In this document: positions 42,501 through 51,086 of the stretch, in pieces
How the letters are laid out: each line of letters begins with the position of its first letter
How positions within the stretch are numbered: position 1 is the stretch's first letter
Assembly: GCA_021775475.1 (NCBI GenBank)
Contig: JAJFHS010000018.1
Coordinates: forward strand, 1 to 64,000
Reading direction: 5' to 3'
From: Hyphomicrobiales bacterium
GTDB lineage: Bacteria > Pseudomonadota > Alphaproteobacteria > Rhizobiales > JAJFHR01
DNA: 64,000 nucleotides
Program-made: the position numbers and the translations under genes
The notes under the pieces: generated by a model
What the model was told of the DNA's origin: nothing
The model's database searches: none
Seen by the model: the letters and a program-made list of their open reading frames with translations, nothing else

Positions 42501-43256
42501 ATGGGCGATGGTGGCGGTTGACACCTCATCTTTTAGGCTGGAAACAAAAATCGGCAGCGCGTTGAGGCCTTGTGTTTGCACAGCCTTTATCAGCGCATCA
42601 ATGGGTGCCAGGCTGCCGCCCTGAATGAGGGCGCGATAAAATGTCAGGGCAACGACGGGGGCATTATCCTGCCAGTTTTGCTGAACCTGCTCTATCGTTG
42701 GTAACAGGGTTTGGGGCCAGTAGAGACCGGCCTTTAGCAACATTGCCGCTTGTGCCGGGGGCTCGCAGCCGCGCAACAAATGGTCAGTGAATTTTAAAAA
42801 CCCTTGTGCGTTGGCCGGGCCACCGTGAACGAGATATTGCCACAGATTGTGGCGCTTTTCGGCATCGATGTTGGAGAAGCGATCAAGCTCGGGGTCGGGT
42901 TGATCATCACCGGGAAGGACGGCGAGTTGAATATCATTGTCAGCGCAAATGCTGGCAATCTGTTCAACACCATAGGGCCAGTAACTGTGGCCGCCCAACA
43001 AGCGAATGATTACCAGTTTTGATCTGGAAATTGTCTTGTCGATGTAAACATCCACCGACATGTTGTGGCCAAGCTGCATCAGGTTGGCCAGACGCAATTC
43101 CGGCACGCTGCGCCCAAGTGTCTTTTTGGCCTGCGCCAATGCGGCCAGTTCACTATCGGCGGCTGACAGCACAATGACATCGGCGGGGTGCTGATTGAGG
43201 TCAACAGCTTCCGACCCGTCGGTTATATCACCCGCCTGAACGTTCAAGAGATGCAA
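39519..43256 (-). CDS. cobN: Cobaltochelatase subunit CobN
   Basis: A 1,245-residue large subunit of the ATP-dependent aerobic cobaltochelatase, which inserts cobalt into hydrogenobyrinic acid a,c-diamide. It has the CobN/BchH-type blocks, including [21 protein letters not shown] and [20 protein letters not shown]-like sequence ([18 protein letters not shown]), and [20 protein letters not shown] near the C-terminus. The length is typical. CobS and CobT are not in the window. It lies 3 bp after cobW. Confidence 0.97.
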   Translation of the reverse strand: [1245 protein letters not shown]

Positions 43257-43259
43257 GAG

Positions 43260-44303
43260 CTAGCCTTTCAAAGCACCTTCAATGGCAATGGGATCAAGGC
43301 CTTTTTCACCGATGACCACCAGTTGGGTGGCGCGGACCTCGCCCGCATTCCATTCACGGTCAAAATAGGTCTGAACCCTGGGGCCGACGGCTTGTATCAC
43401 CAGCCGCATGGGTTTGCCTTTGATGGCAGCGAAGCCTTTGAGGCGCAAAATGTCGTGGTCATTCAAGGTTTTATCCAGGATCTTCAATAATGCCGGATGA
43501 TCGTCAATTTCGCCTAAACTTACCACAAAGCTACCAAAATCATCATGGTCGTGATCTTCGTGACCCTCAAGTTCATGATGGGATTTGCGGTTTTCAAGAT
43601 CGTCTTCGGCACCAATACCCAGTCCCAATAAAACATCAGCGCCAAGACTGCCGTTTTGTGCCTGCAAGATTTTCACTGCCGGGCGCAACGAAGAGCGGAT
43701 ATCCTCATTGATGTGTTTGAGACTATCAGCCGACAACAGGTCGGTTTTATTGAGGATGATCATGTCGGCGCAATTGAGCTGATCTTCAAACAATTCTTCC
43801 AGCGGGCTGTCGTGATCGAGCGCCTCATCGGCCTCGCGCTGGGCCTGCACAGCATGGTGATCATGGGCGAATTTTCCATCCGCCACGGCTGCACTGTCTA
43901 CCACGGTCACCACACCATCGACGGTTACCTGATTGCGGATTTCGGGCCAGTTGAAGGCGCGCACCAACGGTTGAGGCAAAGCCAGACCTGAGGTTTCTAT
44001 GACGATGTGATCGGGGCGGTCTTGGCGCTGCATCAGTTTTGTGATCGTGGGGATAAAATCATCGGCAACCGTGCAGCAGATGCAGCCGTTTGCCAGTTCG
44101 ACAATATCGTCTTCGTTACAGGTTGCATCGCCGCACCCTTTAAGCACTTCGCTATCGATGCCAAGGTCACCGAACTCATTGATGATGAGGGCGATGCGCT
44201 TGCCTTTTGCCGTTGCCAAAATGTTTCTGACGAGCGTGGTTTTGCCAGCGCCTAAAAAACCGGTGATGATTGTTGCCGGGATTTTTTGTCGATGTGATGT
44301 CAT
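43260..44303 (-). CDS. cobW: CobW GTPase metallochaperone
   Basis: A 347-residue COG0523-family GTPase thought to deliver cobalt to CobN. G1 is GFLGAGKTTLVRN, the metal-binding GCICC motif is NGCICCTVADDF, and the base-recognition motif is ILNKTDLL. A His/Asp-rich stretch (HHELEGHEDHDHDDFG, about residues 240-256) could bind metal. The C-terminal CobW_C domain (RLKGFAAIKGKPMRLVIQAVG) is complete. The neighbour cobN supports cobalt. Confidence 0.96.
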   Translation of the reverse strand: MTSHRQKIPATIITGFLGAGKTTLVRNILATAKGKRIALIINEFGDLGIDSEVLKGCGDATCNEDDIVELANGCICCTVADDFIPTITKLMQRQDRPDHIVIETSGLALPQPLVRAFNWPEIRNQVTVDGVVTVVDSAAVADGKFAHDHHAVQAQREADEALDHDSPLEELFEDQLNCADMIILNKTDLLSADSLKHINEDIRSSLRPAVKILQAQNGSLGADVLLGLGIGAEDDLENRKSHHELEGHEDHDHDDFGSFVVSLGEIDDHPALLKILDKTLNDHDILRLKGFAAIKGKPMRLVIQAVGPRVQTYFDREWNAGEVRATQLVVIGEKGLDPIAIEGALKG

Positions 44304-44842
44304 TATTTATTCTCGGGTTTCAGGATCAAAGGGTATCCAGCAGCAATAAACTGAACGCTATCGGCAACACGGGCAACGCATTGATTGAGCCTGCCCTGAT
44401 GGTCTCTGAATTCGCGGCCTACGGAAGTTTCAGGCACCAGCCCCATGCCGAGTTCATTGGAAACAAGCACCACCGGTCCGGCAAGGTTCGGCAAGAGGTT
44501 GGTAAGCCGTACGGTTTCTTCTTCAATATCTTTGCCCGCCATCATTAGATTGGACAACCACAGCGTCAGGCAATCGACCAATATGGCATTTGTGGGCGTT
44601 GCATGACGGGCCAAAACCTCGCACAACGCCACAGGCTCTTCAATTGTGGTCCAACCGGTGCCGCGACGATTTTTGTGATCGACAATTCGAGCGTGCATTT
44701 CATCGTCATGAGCTTGAGCTGTGGCAATGTAGACCGGCTGCAGCTTGGTATTCAGCACCAGTCTTTCGCCATAAGCGCTTTTGCCCGAACGGGCACCACC
44801 CAAAATCAGGGTGGTGCCCGAAAGCTGTGTTGCAATTGTCAT
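44303..44842 (-). CDS. cobU: Bifunctional adenosylcobinamide kinase/guanylyltransferase
   Basis: A 179-residue enzyme of nucleotide-loop assembly (called CobP in alphaproteobacteria). P-loop GGARSGKSAYGERL, VDCLTLWLSNL and VSNELGMGLVPETSVGREFRDHQGRLNQ are diagnostic. I use ATG 44842 (MTIATQLSGTT), which lies just past the cbtA stop. The 44887 start would overlap that gene. Confidence 0.95.
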   Translation of the reverse strand: MTIATQLSGTTLILGGARSGKSAYGERLVLNTKLQPVYIATAQAHDDEMHARIVDHKNRRGTGWTTIEEPVALCEVLARHATPTNAILVDCLTLWLSNLMMAGKDIEEETVRLTNLLPNLAGPVVLVSNELGMGLVPETSVGREFRDHQGRLNQCVARVADSVQFIAAGYPLILKPENK

Positions 44843-44849
44843 GGGTGGT

Positions 44850-45590
44850 TCAGGCAGGCTTGCCATAGCGGTGCAGCAGGCCGCCAACAGAAGCCCCCAG
44901 TACCAGCCAGAACAGGCCCGTCGTCAGCAAAGTTGCCACCACATATTGTGCGGCAAGCTCAGCGGGTACGGATGATGACACCTCAGCCAAATTAACGTGT
45001 GGTGCGCCAACAACCTGGGGTGTGGCAATGATGACCACGCCCAAAACTTTCAACGGCAGGTTCTTGCCAAAGGCCAGGAGCCCCAAGCCAATAAGGGTGC
45101 AGACGACTGTCGCTGCCCACCATATCTGGCGTTCAACAATGTCGGCGCCAACCATTCCCGGCATCTCAGGCGGCAGACCGATGGCCGGGAAAAAGCTGAA
45201 AGCTAAAAAACCACCAACTCCCCATAATATCCCGGTGGTCCAGGATATGCCAAAGCCGGCAAAAACGATTACCGCTGTCAGGAGAAAGCCAAAACCCACC
45301 CCGTTCAGCACATTGGTAAGTAGGGTGTAGGCTACACGCTCAAAACCGTTTTTCGGTGCCCATTCTGCACTTTGTTTATGGGGGTGATTTTTTGGTTCAG
45401 TTCCATCATGCGCGTGAGCAGGAGGCTGATTGTTGGTTTGGTCAACGGCCGGTGCTTCGGTCGGTGTTTTGTTTTCATAAGTCTCCGCCTGATAAATCAG
45501 CGGGATAACTTTAAACGATTGTGCAACGGTCACAAACGCGCCCGCCATCACGCCAGCGGCAATTGCCACCAGCAAAATTCTCGTTATCAT
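44850..45590 (-). CDS. cbtA: Cobalt transporter subunit CbtA
   Basis: A 246-residue membrane protein with six hydrophobic segments, matching CbtA: an N-terminal LLVAIAAGVMAGAFVTVAQSFKVIPLI helix, then a His-rich periplasmic loop (HAHDGTEPKNHPHKQ), and NVLNGVGFGFLLTAVI...GLPPEMPG. CbtAB is a predicted B12-regulated cobalt uptake system. The loop histidines may bind cobalt. It follows cbtB by 11 bp. Confidence 0.93.
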   Translation of the reverse strand: MITRILLVAIAAGVMAGAFVTVAQSFKVIPLIYQAETYENKTPTEAPAVDQTNNQPPAHAHDGTEPKNHPHKQSAEWAPKNGFERVAYTLLTNVLNGVGFGFLLTAVIVFAGFGISWTTGILWGVGGFLAFSFFPAIGLPPEMPGMVGADIVERQIWWAATVVCTLIGLGLLAFGKNLPLKVLGVVIIATPQVVGAPHVNLAEVSSSVPAELAAQYVVATLLTTGLFWLVLGASVGGLLHRYGKPA

Positions 45591-45601
45591 GATTTATCCC
45601 C

Positions 45602-45784
45602 TTAATGGCAGGGAAAAGTCATAGCGTGGCGTGTATCATGTGCCGCGTTATGAAGTGCTGTCGGCTGGGCTATTGCCACGCCAAAAACTATGAATGTCCC
45701 TAAAAGGGCAGCGATAATCACTGTGATCATTCTGTCCTGTGAAGACAGGGCAATCGTTGTTGTTTTAGTCTGTGTTGCGAGCAT
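45602..45784 (-). CDS. cbtB: Cobalt transporter subunit CbtB
   Basis: A 60-residue single-helix protein with the typical CbtB tail HNAAHDTRHAMTFPCH, whose His and Cys residues likely bind cobalt. I chose ATG 45784, preceded by GGAGG at 6 bases. It is the first gene after the cobalamin riboswitch. Confidence 0.93.
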   Translation of the reverse strand: MLATQTKTTTIALSSQDRMITVIIAALLGTFIVFGVAIAQPTALHNAAHDTRHAMTFPCH

Positions 45785-45841
45785 ATCAACCTCCGCGTAG
45801 GCTCGATTTTCCATACAGGTTCAAAATTTGAACCCCCTAAA

Positions 45842-46040
45842 ATGGCAGGTCTCCTGGCTTCGCGGTTTTGTCTTTAACCTGACACCTTCCCGGAAAAACT
45901 CCAGTGGCACATTTCAGGTCATGACCGCTTCACAGTCGCGGGGTCGGCTGTGGCTCAAGGTTCCCTAATGGGCAAACCCCTCCACATTCCCTATTAATCC
46001 TCAAGGCTTTATCGCCCTATTTGAGAAACCATAGGGGTTA
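45842..46040 (-). promoter_or_regulatory. Cobalamin riboswitch
   Basis: Read on the minus strand, this leader has the B12 box AGCCAGGAGACCTGCC (45844-45859), the conserved TTAATAGGGAA, the CCCGCGACTGTGAAGCGG core and GCCACTGG...CCGGGAAGGTG. It lies 58 bp upstream of cbtB and should shut off the cbtBA-cobU-cobW-cobN-cobO operon when adenosylcobalamin is plentiful. Confidence 0.95.
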
Positions 46041-46139
46041 ACTCTATTCCATCACACAGGTGGGATGTCAATAGGCGATGATTTGTGTTGTAAGAAATTG
46101 AGCGAGCGAGCCTCTTTTTTAGTCGCCCCCAAGTACCTT

Positions 46140-46316
46140 TTCTTCGTCATCCTCGGGCTTGACCCGGGGATCCATTCCTCAATGCCATCGGCATAATTAG
46201 ATTCATGAAAGTACTAAGAAATTTCCTCCCGGCTTTTCGCAACATAACCAAATTTGCTTATCCTCTGAGAGCACAGCGCTATGGATCCCCGGGTCAAGCC
46301 CGAGGATGACGAAGAA
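46140..46316. repeat. Interspersed palindromic element, 36-bp inverted arms
   Basis: Arms 46140-46175 and 46281-46316 are perfect inverted copies, built on CGTCATCCTCGGGCTTGACC and its complement. Each arm is itself partly palindromic. The 105-bp centre contains CATGAAAGTA, also found in the related element at 53.7 kb. Such arms are very common in alphaproteobacterial intergenic DNA. Confidence 0.85.
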
Positions 46317-46329
46317 AGGCGGTTCAGTT

Positions 46330-46452
46330 TCAGATAATTTTTTCGCCTTTTAAGCGGTTGTTTCCGCTTGCACCATTTATATTGTAGAGTTTTTTGATCA
46401 GGGCAATGCGTATTGCTTCACGTCTGAATTCTTCACTGTGTCTTCGTGCCAT
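46330..46452 (-). pseudogene. IS3-type OrfA transposase, N-terminal remnant
   Basis: Forty codons starting MARRHSEEFRREAIRIALIK look like the start of an IS3/IS911-family OrfA helix-turn-helix, then end in a stop. Upstream, CCATTCAAGGACA (46480-46492, read as TGTCCTTGAATGG on the minus strand) may be the insertion sequence's terminal repeat. The remainder is lost and the palindromic element abuts it, 14 bp away. Confidence 0.6.
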
Positions 46453-46531
46453 TGTTGTTTCTCCTTGATGGCTGATATTCCATTCAAGGACACGGAACTA
46501 AACCGTGGCAAGTCCATAAAGCCAACTAATC

Positions 46532-48004
46532 TTAAACTGAGGCCGATTCAAACAACGCATCCACATCGAGAAACTCTTCCAGATGGACACTGAGACTATC
46601 CAGTGTATCGTCGATAGCCTTGTTGTAATCCGGGCTGTTTTCGAGAGGTGCGCCCAAGGCCTTCAGGTAGCTCCTTCGGAAACCATCCGAGGTGAACAGT
46701 CCGTGCATATAGCAGCCTGAGATCAGGCCGTTGGCGGAGGTGGCGCCGTCTGGTTGGTTGCTGATGGTGAGCATCGGTGAGCTTGCGTCGGGGCCTTTTG
46801 TTTGGCCCATGTGGATTTCGTAGCCGGTGATGTTGTCACCAAAAGCTACACTTGTTGCCGTTACATTTCGCAGGGTTTTTTGGGGGGCGAGGGTGGTTTC
46901 GATGTTGAGCAGGCCCAGTCCCTTTGCTTGCTTTTGCGTGCCTTCGATGCCTTCGGGGTCGTGCACTTTTGTTCCCAGCATCTGATAGCCGCCGCAGATG
47001 CCGAGCACGTGGCCGCTGCGGCGCACGTGGGCGTGGATGTCGATGTCCCAGCCCTGTTTTCGTAAAAACTCCATGTCACCGATGGTGGATTTGCTGCCGG
47101 GCAGGATGATGAGTTTGGCATCTCCGGGTATGGCTGTGCCGGGTTTGACCATCACCAGGTTTACATCGGGTTCGGCCTCCAGCGCGTCAAAATCATCGAA
47201 ATTGGCGATGCGTGAAATGACGGGTATGGCAATCTTTATGCTGCCCGATGATGCGGTGTTGGACCTCTCCAGGCTGACGCTGTCTTCGGCGGGTAATGCG
47301 TGGGCGTGGTCAAACCATGGGCATATGCCGAAAGATTTCCATTTGGTTCGATTGATGATTTCTGTTAGTCCATCGTCAAACAGAGAGACATCGCCTCTGA
47401 ATTTATTGATGATGAAACCGGCAATCATGTGGCGGTCCTGAGGTGAGAGAATTGAATGGGTGCCGACCAGACTGGCGATGACACCACCGCGATCAACGTC
47501 GCCAATTAACACAACCGGTGTGTTGGTAGCACGGGCAAAGCCCATATTGGCAATATCACCACGACGCAGGTTTATTTCGGCCGGGCTGCCAGCTCCTTCC
47601 ACCAGAACAAGATCGGCTTGTTTGCGCAAAAGCTCGTAGCTTTCGAGTACGGCTTTGAGGAGTTGTGGTTTGAGCTTTTGATAATCGCGTGCGGCTGCCT
47701 GTCCATAGACCTTGCCTTGGACGATAACCTGGGAGCCTTCATCGCTTTGTGGTTTGAGTAATATGGGGTTCATGTGGATGGAAGGTTCGATGCGGGCGGC
47801 GCGCGCCTGCAACCACTGGGCGCGACCGATTTCGCCGCCGTCACTTGTGACCGCTGCGTTATTGGACATGTTTTGCGGCTTGAACGGGTACACTTTCAAG
47901 CCGCGATTGGCGGCCAGACGGCACAGACCCGCTACCAATAGCGACTTGCCAACGTCTGACCCGGTTCCTTGAAACATCAAGCTCTTGGCGATCACGTGGC
48001 TCAA
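46532..48004 (-). CDS. cobQ: Cobyric acid synthase CobQ
   Basis: A 490-residue amidotransferase that amidates four side chains of adenosylcobyrinic acid a,c-diamide. The N-terminal BioD-like domain has QGTGSDVGKSLLVAGLCR and EINLRRGDIANMG. The C-terminal glutaminase has the nucleophile Cys in VLGICGGYQMLG and the late His in GCYMHGLF. It is upstream of the riboswitch on the same strand, so it is a separate transcription unit. Confidence 0.97.
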   Translation of the reverse strand: MSHVIAKSLMFQGTGSDVGKSLLVAGLCRLAANRGLKVYPFKPQNMSNNAAVTSDGGEIGRAQWLQARAARIEPSIHMNPILLKPQSDEGSQVIVQGKVYGQAAARDYQKLKPQLLKAVLESYELLRKQADLVLVEGAGSPAEINLRRGDIANMGFARATNTPVVLIGDVDRGGVIASLVGTHSILSPQDRHMIAGFIINKFRGDVSLFDDGLTEIINRTKWKSFGICPWFDHAHALPAEDSVSLERSNTASSGSIKIAIPVISRIANFDDFDALEAEPDVNLVMVKPGTAIPGDAKLIILPGSKSTIGDMEFLRKQGWDIDIHAHVRRSGHVLGICGGYQMLGTKVHDPEGIEGTQKQAKGLGLLNIETTLAPQKTLRNVTATSVAFGDNITGYEIHMGQTKGPDASSPMLTISNQPDGATSANGLISGCYMHGLFTSDGFRRSYLKALGAPLENSPDYNKAIDDTLDSLSVHLEEFLDVDALFESASV

Positions 48005-48024
48005 CTCCTAAACCTTCCTTTCTC

Positions 48025-48105
48025 CCGTCATCTCCGCGCAGGCGGAGATCTTCTGTCGGTATTTAACGAATTGAGAGAAGATTCCCGCCTGCGCGGGAAT
48101 GACGG
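48025..48105. repeat. Interspersed palindromic repeat pair
   Basis: CCGTCATCTCCGCGCAGGCG (from 48025, 30 bp) is inverted at 48076-48105 with four differences. The differences keep the small palindrome inside each arm (CTCCGC/GCGGAG versus TTCCCGC/GCGGGAA), so they are compensatory. It lies between cobQ and the MBL-fold gene. Confidence 0.8.
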
Positions 48106-48137
48106 ACAGAGAGGGGTTTGATTTTACGTAACACGCT

Positions 48138-49127
48138 TCAAACACTGAACTGATAGGAGACGGGAATGTAGCGATAGCTGGGGCCGTCGGATTTTTCGAT
48201 GAACCCGAGTGCCGGAAACGGCATGTGGTATCCGGCAAAGGCGATGCGGTCTTTTGCCAGCATGTCAAACAAGCGTTTGCGCGTGGCCCCGGCTTGAGCC
48301 TTGTCCATGTCGAAGCGCACATGCCAGTCGGGGCGTTGCAGGGAGGCAACAAAGTGGTTGACCGTGTCCGCCATCAACATCAGGCGTTTGCCCTCGCTTT
48401 CAATGTGAAAAATCGTATGGCCCGGCGTGTGGCCAAAGGCGTCAAGGGCTGTGATGCCTGAGGCAACGGATTGCTCGTTTTTGATGAAGGTGAATTTATC
48501 AACCAATGGCACCACCTTTGATTGCACCAGTTTGGCGACACGTTCGGTCTTGCCTGTGAGCTTGTCTTTTGGCGACCAGAAATCATATTCGGCCGTGCTC
48601 ATGAAATATTGCGCGTTGGGAAATATCGGTTTGCCACCTTCTATCAGACCGCTGATGTGGTCGGGATGGGCGTGGGTGATGACAACTTTGTCAATTTGCT
48701 CGACGGACAGACCTGCCTGCGCCAGTCCAGCGGCCAGCATACCGGTTTTGGGCCGGTTGCGATCACCGTTGCCGGTGTCGAACAATATCAGTTCCTTGCC
48801 GGTGTTGACGATAACAGGTGTAAAGCCGATTTCCATGCGGGTTGGTGGCAGGAAGTTTTTGACAGCCAGATCCTGAACTTCTTTAGCTTCAACATTCTGG
48901 CCAAAAATCGGATGGGGGCCGTCCAGCTGCACCGCGCCATCATTGATGGTGGTGATTTCAAAAGAACCAAGCTTGAAGCGATGGTGAGTTGGGGTGGACG
49001 CTCCTTGTAGCGGTGCTGCTGCATCTGCTGAAGAAAATCCGCCATCGCTCAACGTTGCAAGAGTGAGAGCACCGGCGGTGCCGACAAGAAGGTTACGTCT
49101 TGAAAGGCTGTTTTCCGGTTTGGTCAT
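48138..49127 (-). CDS. MBL-fold metallohydrolase with Tat signal
   Basis: A 329-residue metallo-beta-lactamase-fold hydrolase. The N-terminus LSRRNLLVGTAGALTLATLS is a twin-arginine signal, so it is exported folded. The metal motif is VITHAHPDHISG, with later ligands in FGHTPGHT and MADTVNH. It resembles lactonase or quorum-quenching-like and alkylsulfatase-unrelated MBL proteins; the substrate is unknown. ATG 49127 follows GGAGACG. Confidence 0.85.
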   Translation of the reverse strand: MTKPENSLSRRNLLVGTAGALTLATLSDGGFSSADAAAPLQGASTPTHHRFKLGSFEITTINDGAVQLDGPHPIFGQNVEAKEVQDLAVKNFLPPTRMEIGFTPVIVNTGKELILFDTGNGDRNRPKTGMLAAGLAQAGLSVEQIDKVVITHAHPDHISGLIEGGKPIFPNAQYFMSTAEYDFWSPKDKLTGKTERVAKLVQSKVVPLVDKFTFIKNEQSVASGITALDAFGHTPGHTIFHIESEGKRLMLMADTVNHFVASLQRPDWHVRFDMDKAQAGATRKRLFDMLAKDRIAFAGYHMPFPALGFIEKSDGPSYRYIPVSYQFSV

Positions 49128-49149
49128 GATCGTCTCCTTAAGAGTGGGG

Positions 49150-50004
49150 TTAGATGGCATCCTTTAAAGCTGCTTCAATGTAAAGTTCGCGCAATTTTTT
49201 TGCCACTGGTCCGGGCTTGCCGGTGCCGATGGTTTTGCCATCGATTTCGACAATGGGCATGACAAAACCCGAAGCGCTGGTGACAATGGCTTCATCGGCG
49301 CCATAAGCTTCGTCAGGCGTGAACATGCGCTCATCAAGCGTAATATCGGTTTGTTGCAATAAAGCGAACACCGCTTTGCGGGTAATGCCCGCCAGAATGG
49401 CATTGCTGAGCGGCCGTGTGATCAGGACGTTGTCCTTGACGATGTAGGTGGTGGCAGATGCTTCTTCGGTTATATATCCGTCCTCGCCGACCATCCAGGC
49501 TTTGGAAACACCGGCATCTTTTGCAGCTTGTTTGGCCATTGTCTGGGGTAGCAGGGCAATGGTTTTGATGTCGCGGCGGGCCCAGCGAATGTCCGGCACT
49601 ATGATGGCGCGTTCTCCTGTTTCTGCTCCCGGCGAGTTGAGAAGGCTGCCTGTTTGGGTAAAGGCGACGAGTGATGGCGTTACATTTTTAGGTCGGACAA
49701 AATCACGATCGGCAGCTCCGCGGGTAATCTGCATGTAGATACCACCCTCGTCCAGATTGTTCTTTTCAATCAGTTTCCGGTGCATGGCCAGAAGGGCATC
49801 TTCATCCAGCGGTGATGCCATTTCCATTTCACCAAGAGATCGTTTTAGCCGTTCCATGTGCATGTGATAATCAACGAGTCTGCCATTGATGACCGCGGTT
49901 ACTTCATAAACACCATCGGCGAACAGAAAGCCGCGATCAAATATCGAGATTTTTGCCTCGTTTTCGGGCACAAATTCTCCATTGACATAGGTAATGCGTG
50001 ACAT
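49150..50004 (-). CDS. dat: D-amino-acid transaminase (class IV)
   Basis: A 284-residue PLP fold-type IV enzyme that probably interconverts D-alanine and D-glutamate. It starts MSRITYVNGEFVPENEAKISIFDRGFLFADGVYEV, with the PLP Lys in ARRDIKTIALLP and the conserved Glu/Ala/Thr block EEASATTYIV. ILAGITRKAVF is the phosphate-binding loop. ATG 50004 fits the family. It lies close to the MBL gene on the same strand. Confidence 0.88.
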   Translation of the reverse strand: MSRITYVNGEFVPENEAKISIFDRGFLFADGVYEVTAVINGRLVDYHMHMERLKRSLGEMEMASPLDEDALLAMHRKLIEKNNLDEGGIYMQITRGAADRDFVRPKNVTPSLVAFTQTGSLLNSPGAETGERAIIVPDIRWARRDIKTIALLPQTMAKQAAKDAGVSKAWMVGEDGYITEEASATTYIVKDNVLITRPLSNAILAGITRKAVFALLQQTDITLDERMFTPDEAYGADEAIVTSASGFVMPIVEIDGKTIGTGKPGPVAKKLRELYIEAALKDAI

Positions 50005-50226
50005 CTCAAACTCCATAATAAAACTGTTGACCGCCATCAAAAGTGTGCGGGAAAACCGGTTTTCAGGTCAACATCAAATCTTCGGACTTGTCAAATGGTG
50101 ATGCGATAATTCGAAGGCGAGGCGATTAGACTCGAAACCTGATAGATTTGCTGCTAACATCAATTTTTCGTGATCAATAATTCACGGATGAAGTGCAAGA
50201 TGTTTTTATTAGGGAGAGTCGATTAA

Positions 50227-51066
50227 ATGAAAAAAATCTTAAAAATTGGTATTGCAGGCCTGATGGCCGGTGGCCTGTTAATGGCGGCAACCGCAGCCAA
50301 TGCCGGTGGTAACAATGATCGCTTTATGAAAGTGATGAAGCGCGGCACACTGGTTGTTGGTGTTAAAGCCGACTACAAGCCCTGGGGCTTTCGCGATTCC
50401 AGCGGTAAGCTGGTTGGTATGGAAATTGACATGGCCAATGATGTGGCCAAGGCATTGGGCGTAGAGCTCAAGCTGGTTCCGGTACAATCTTCAAATCGCA
50501 TGCAGTTTTTGCAACAGGGCAAGATTGATCTGATGATCGCAACCATGTCCGATAAAGCCAATCGCCGCAAAGTTGTCGGCGTTCCAGATCCCAACTACTA
50601 CACATCTGGTACCAATGTTCTGGCAAAAAAAGGTGTAGTCAAAAGCTGGGCCGACCTCAAGGGCAAGCCGGTTTGTGGCAAGCAGGGTGCTTTCTACAAC
50701 AAGCAGGTTTCCAAAAAATATGGCGCTAAAATCATTGCTTTTGTTGGCAATGCCGAAGCCAAGCAGGCTTTGCGTGATGGCAAGTGCGTTGCCTGGGTTT
50801 ATGATGACTCGTCGATTATGGCAGACTTGGCTTCCGGTCAATACAATGATTACGAAATGCCGATGAAGACCGAGGATGATACGCCGTGGGCTCTGGCTGT
50901 TCCAAAAGAAGAGCGTGGTGGCATCTGGGGCAATTTCATGTCTGGTATGATTTACAACTGGCATCGTTCCGGTCGCTTGATTGAACTAGAGAAAAAGTGG
51001 GGTATTCAAGCCACCTCATTTCTCGTCGACATGAACAAAAAGTTTGAAGCCTACACGCCTAAATAG
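50227..51066 (+). CDS. Polar amino acid ABC transporter, binding protein
   Basis: A 279-residue periplasmic SBP_bac_3-family protein. The signal peptide is KIGIAGLMAGGLLMAATAANA. The binding domain has GTLVVGVKADYKPWGFRDSSGKLVGMEIDMANDVAKALGV and KIDLMIATMSDKANRRKVV, typical of glutamate/aspartate/glutamine-type receptors. It is the first gene of a four-gene transporter and is followed by a strong terminator, which would give it more transcript than the permeases. Confidence 0.92.
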   Translation: MKKILKIGIAGLMAGGLLMAATAANAGGNNDRFMKVMKRGTLVVGVKADYKPWGFRDSSGKLVGMEIDMANDVAKALGVELKLVPVQSSNRMQFLQQGKIDLMIATMSDKANRRKVVGVPDPNYYTSGTNVLAKKGVVKSWADLKGKPVCGKQGAFYNKQVSKKYGAKIIAFVGNAEAKQALRDGKCVAWVYDDSSIMADLASGQYNDYEMPMKTEDDTPWALAVPKEERGGIWGNFMSGMIYNWHRSGRLIELEKKWGIQATSFLVDMNKKFEAYTPK

Positions 51067-51086
51067 GTTTTATCCAAATATCTGAA

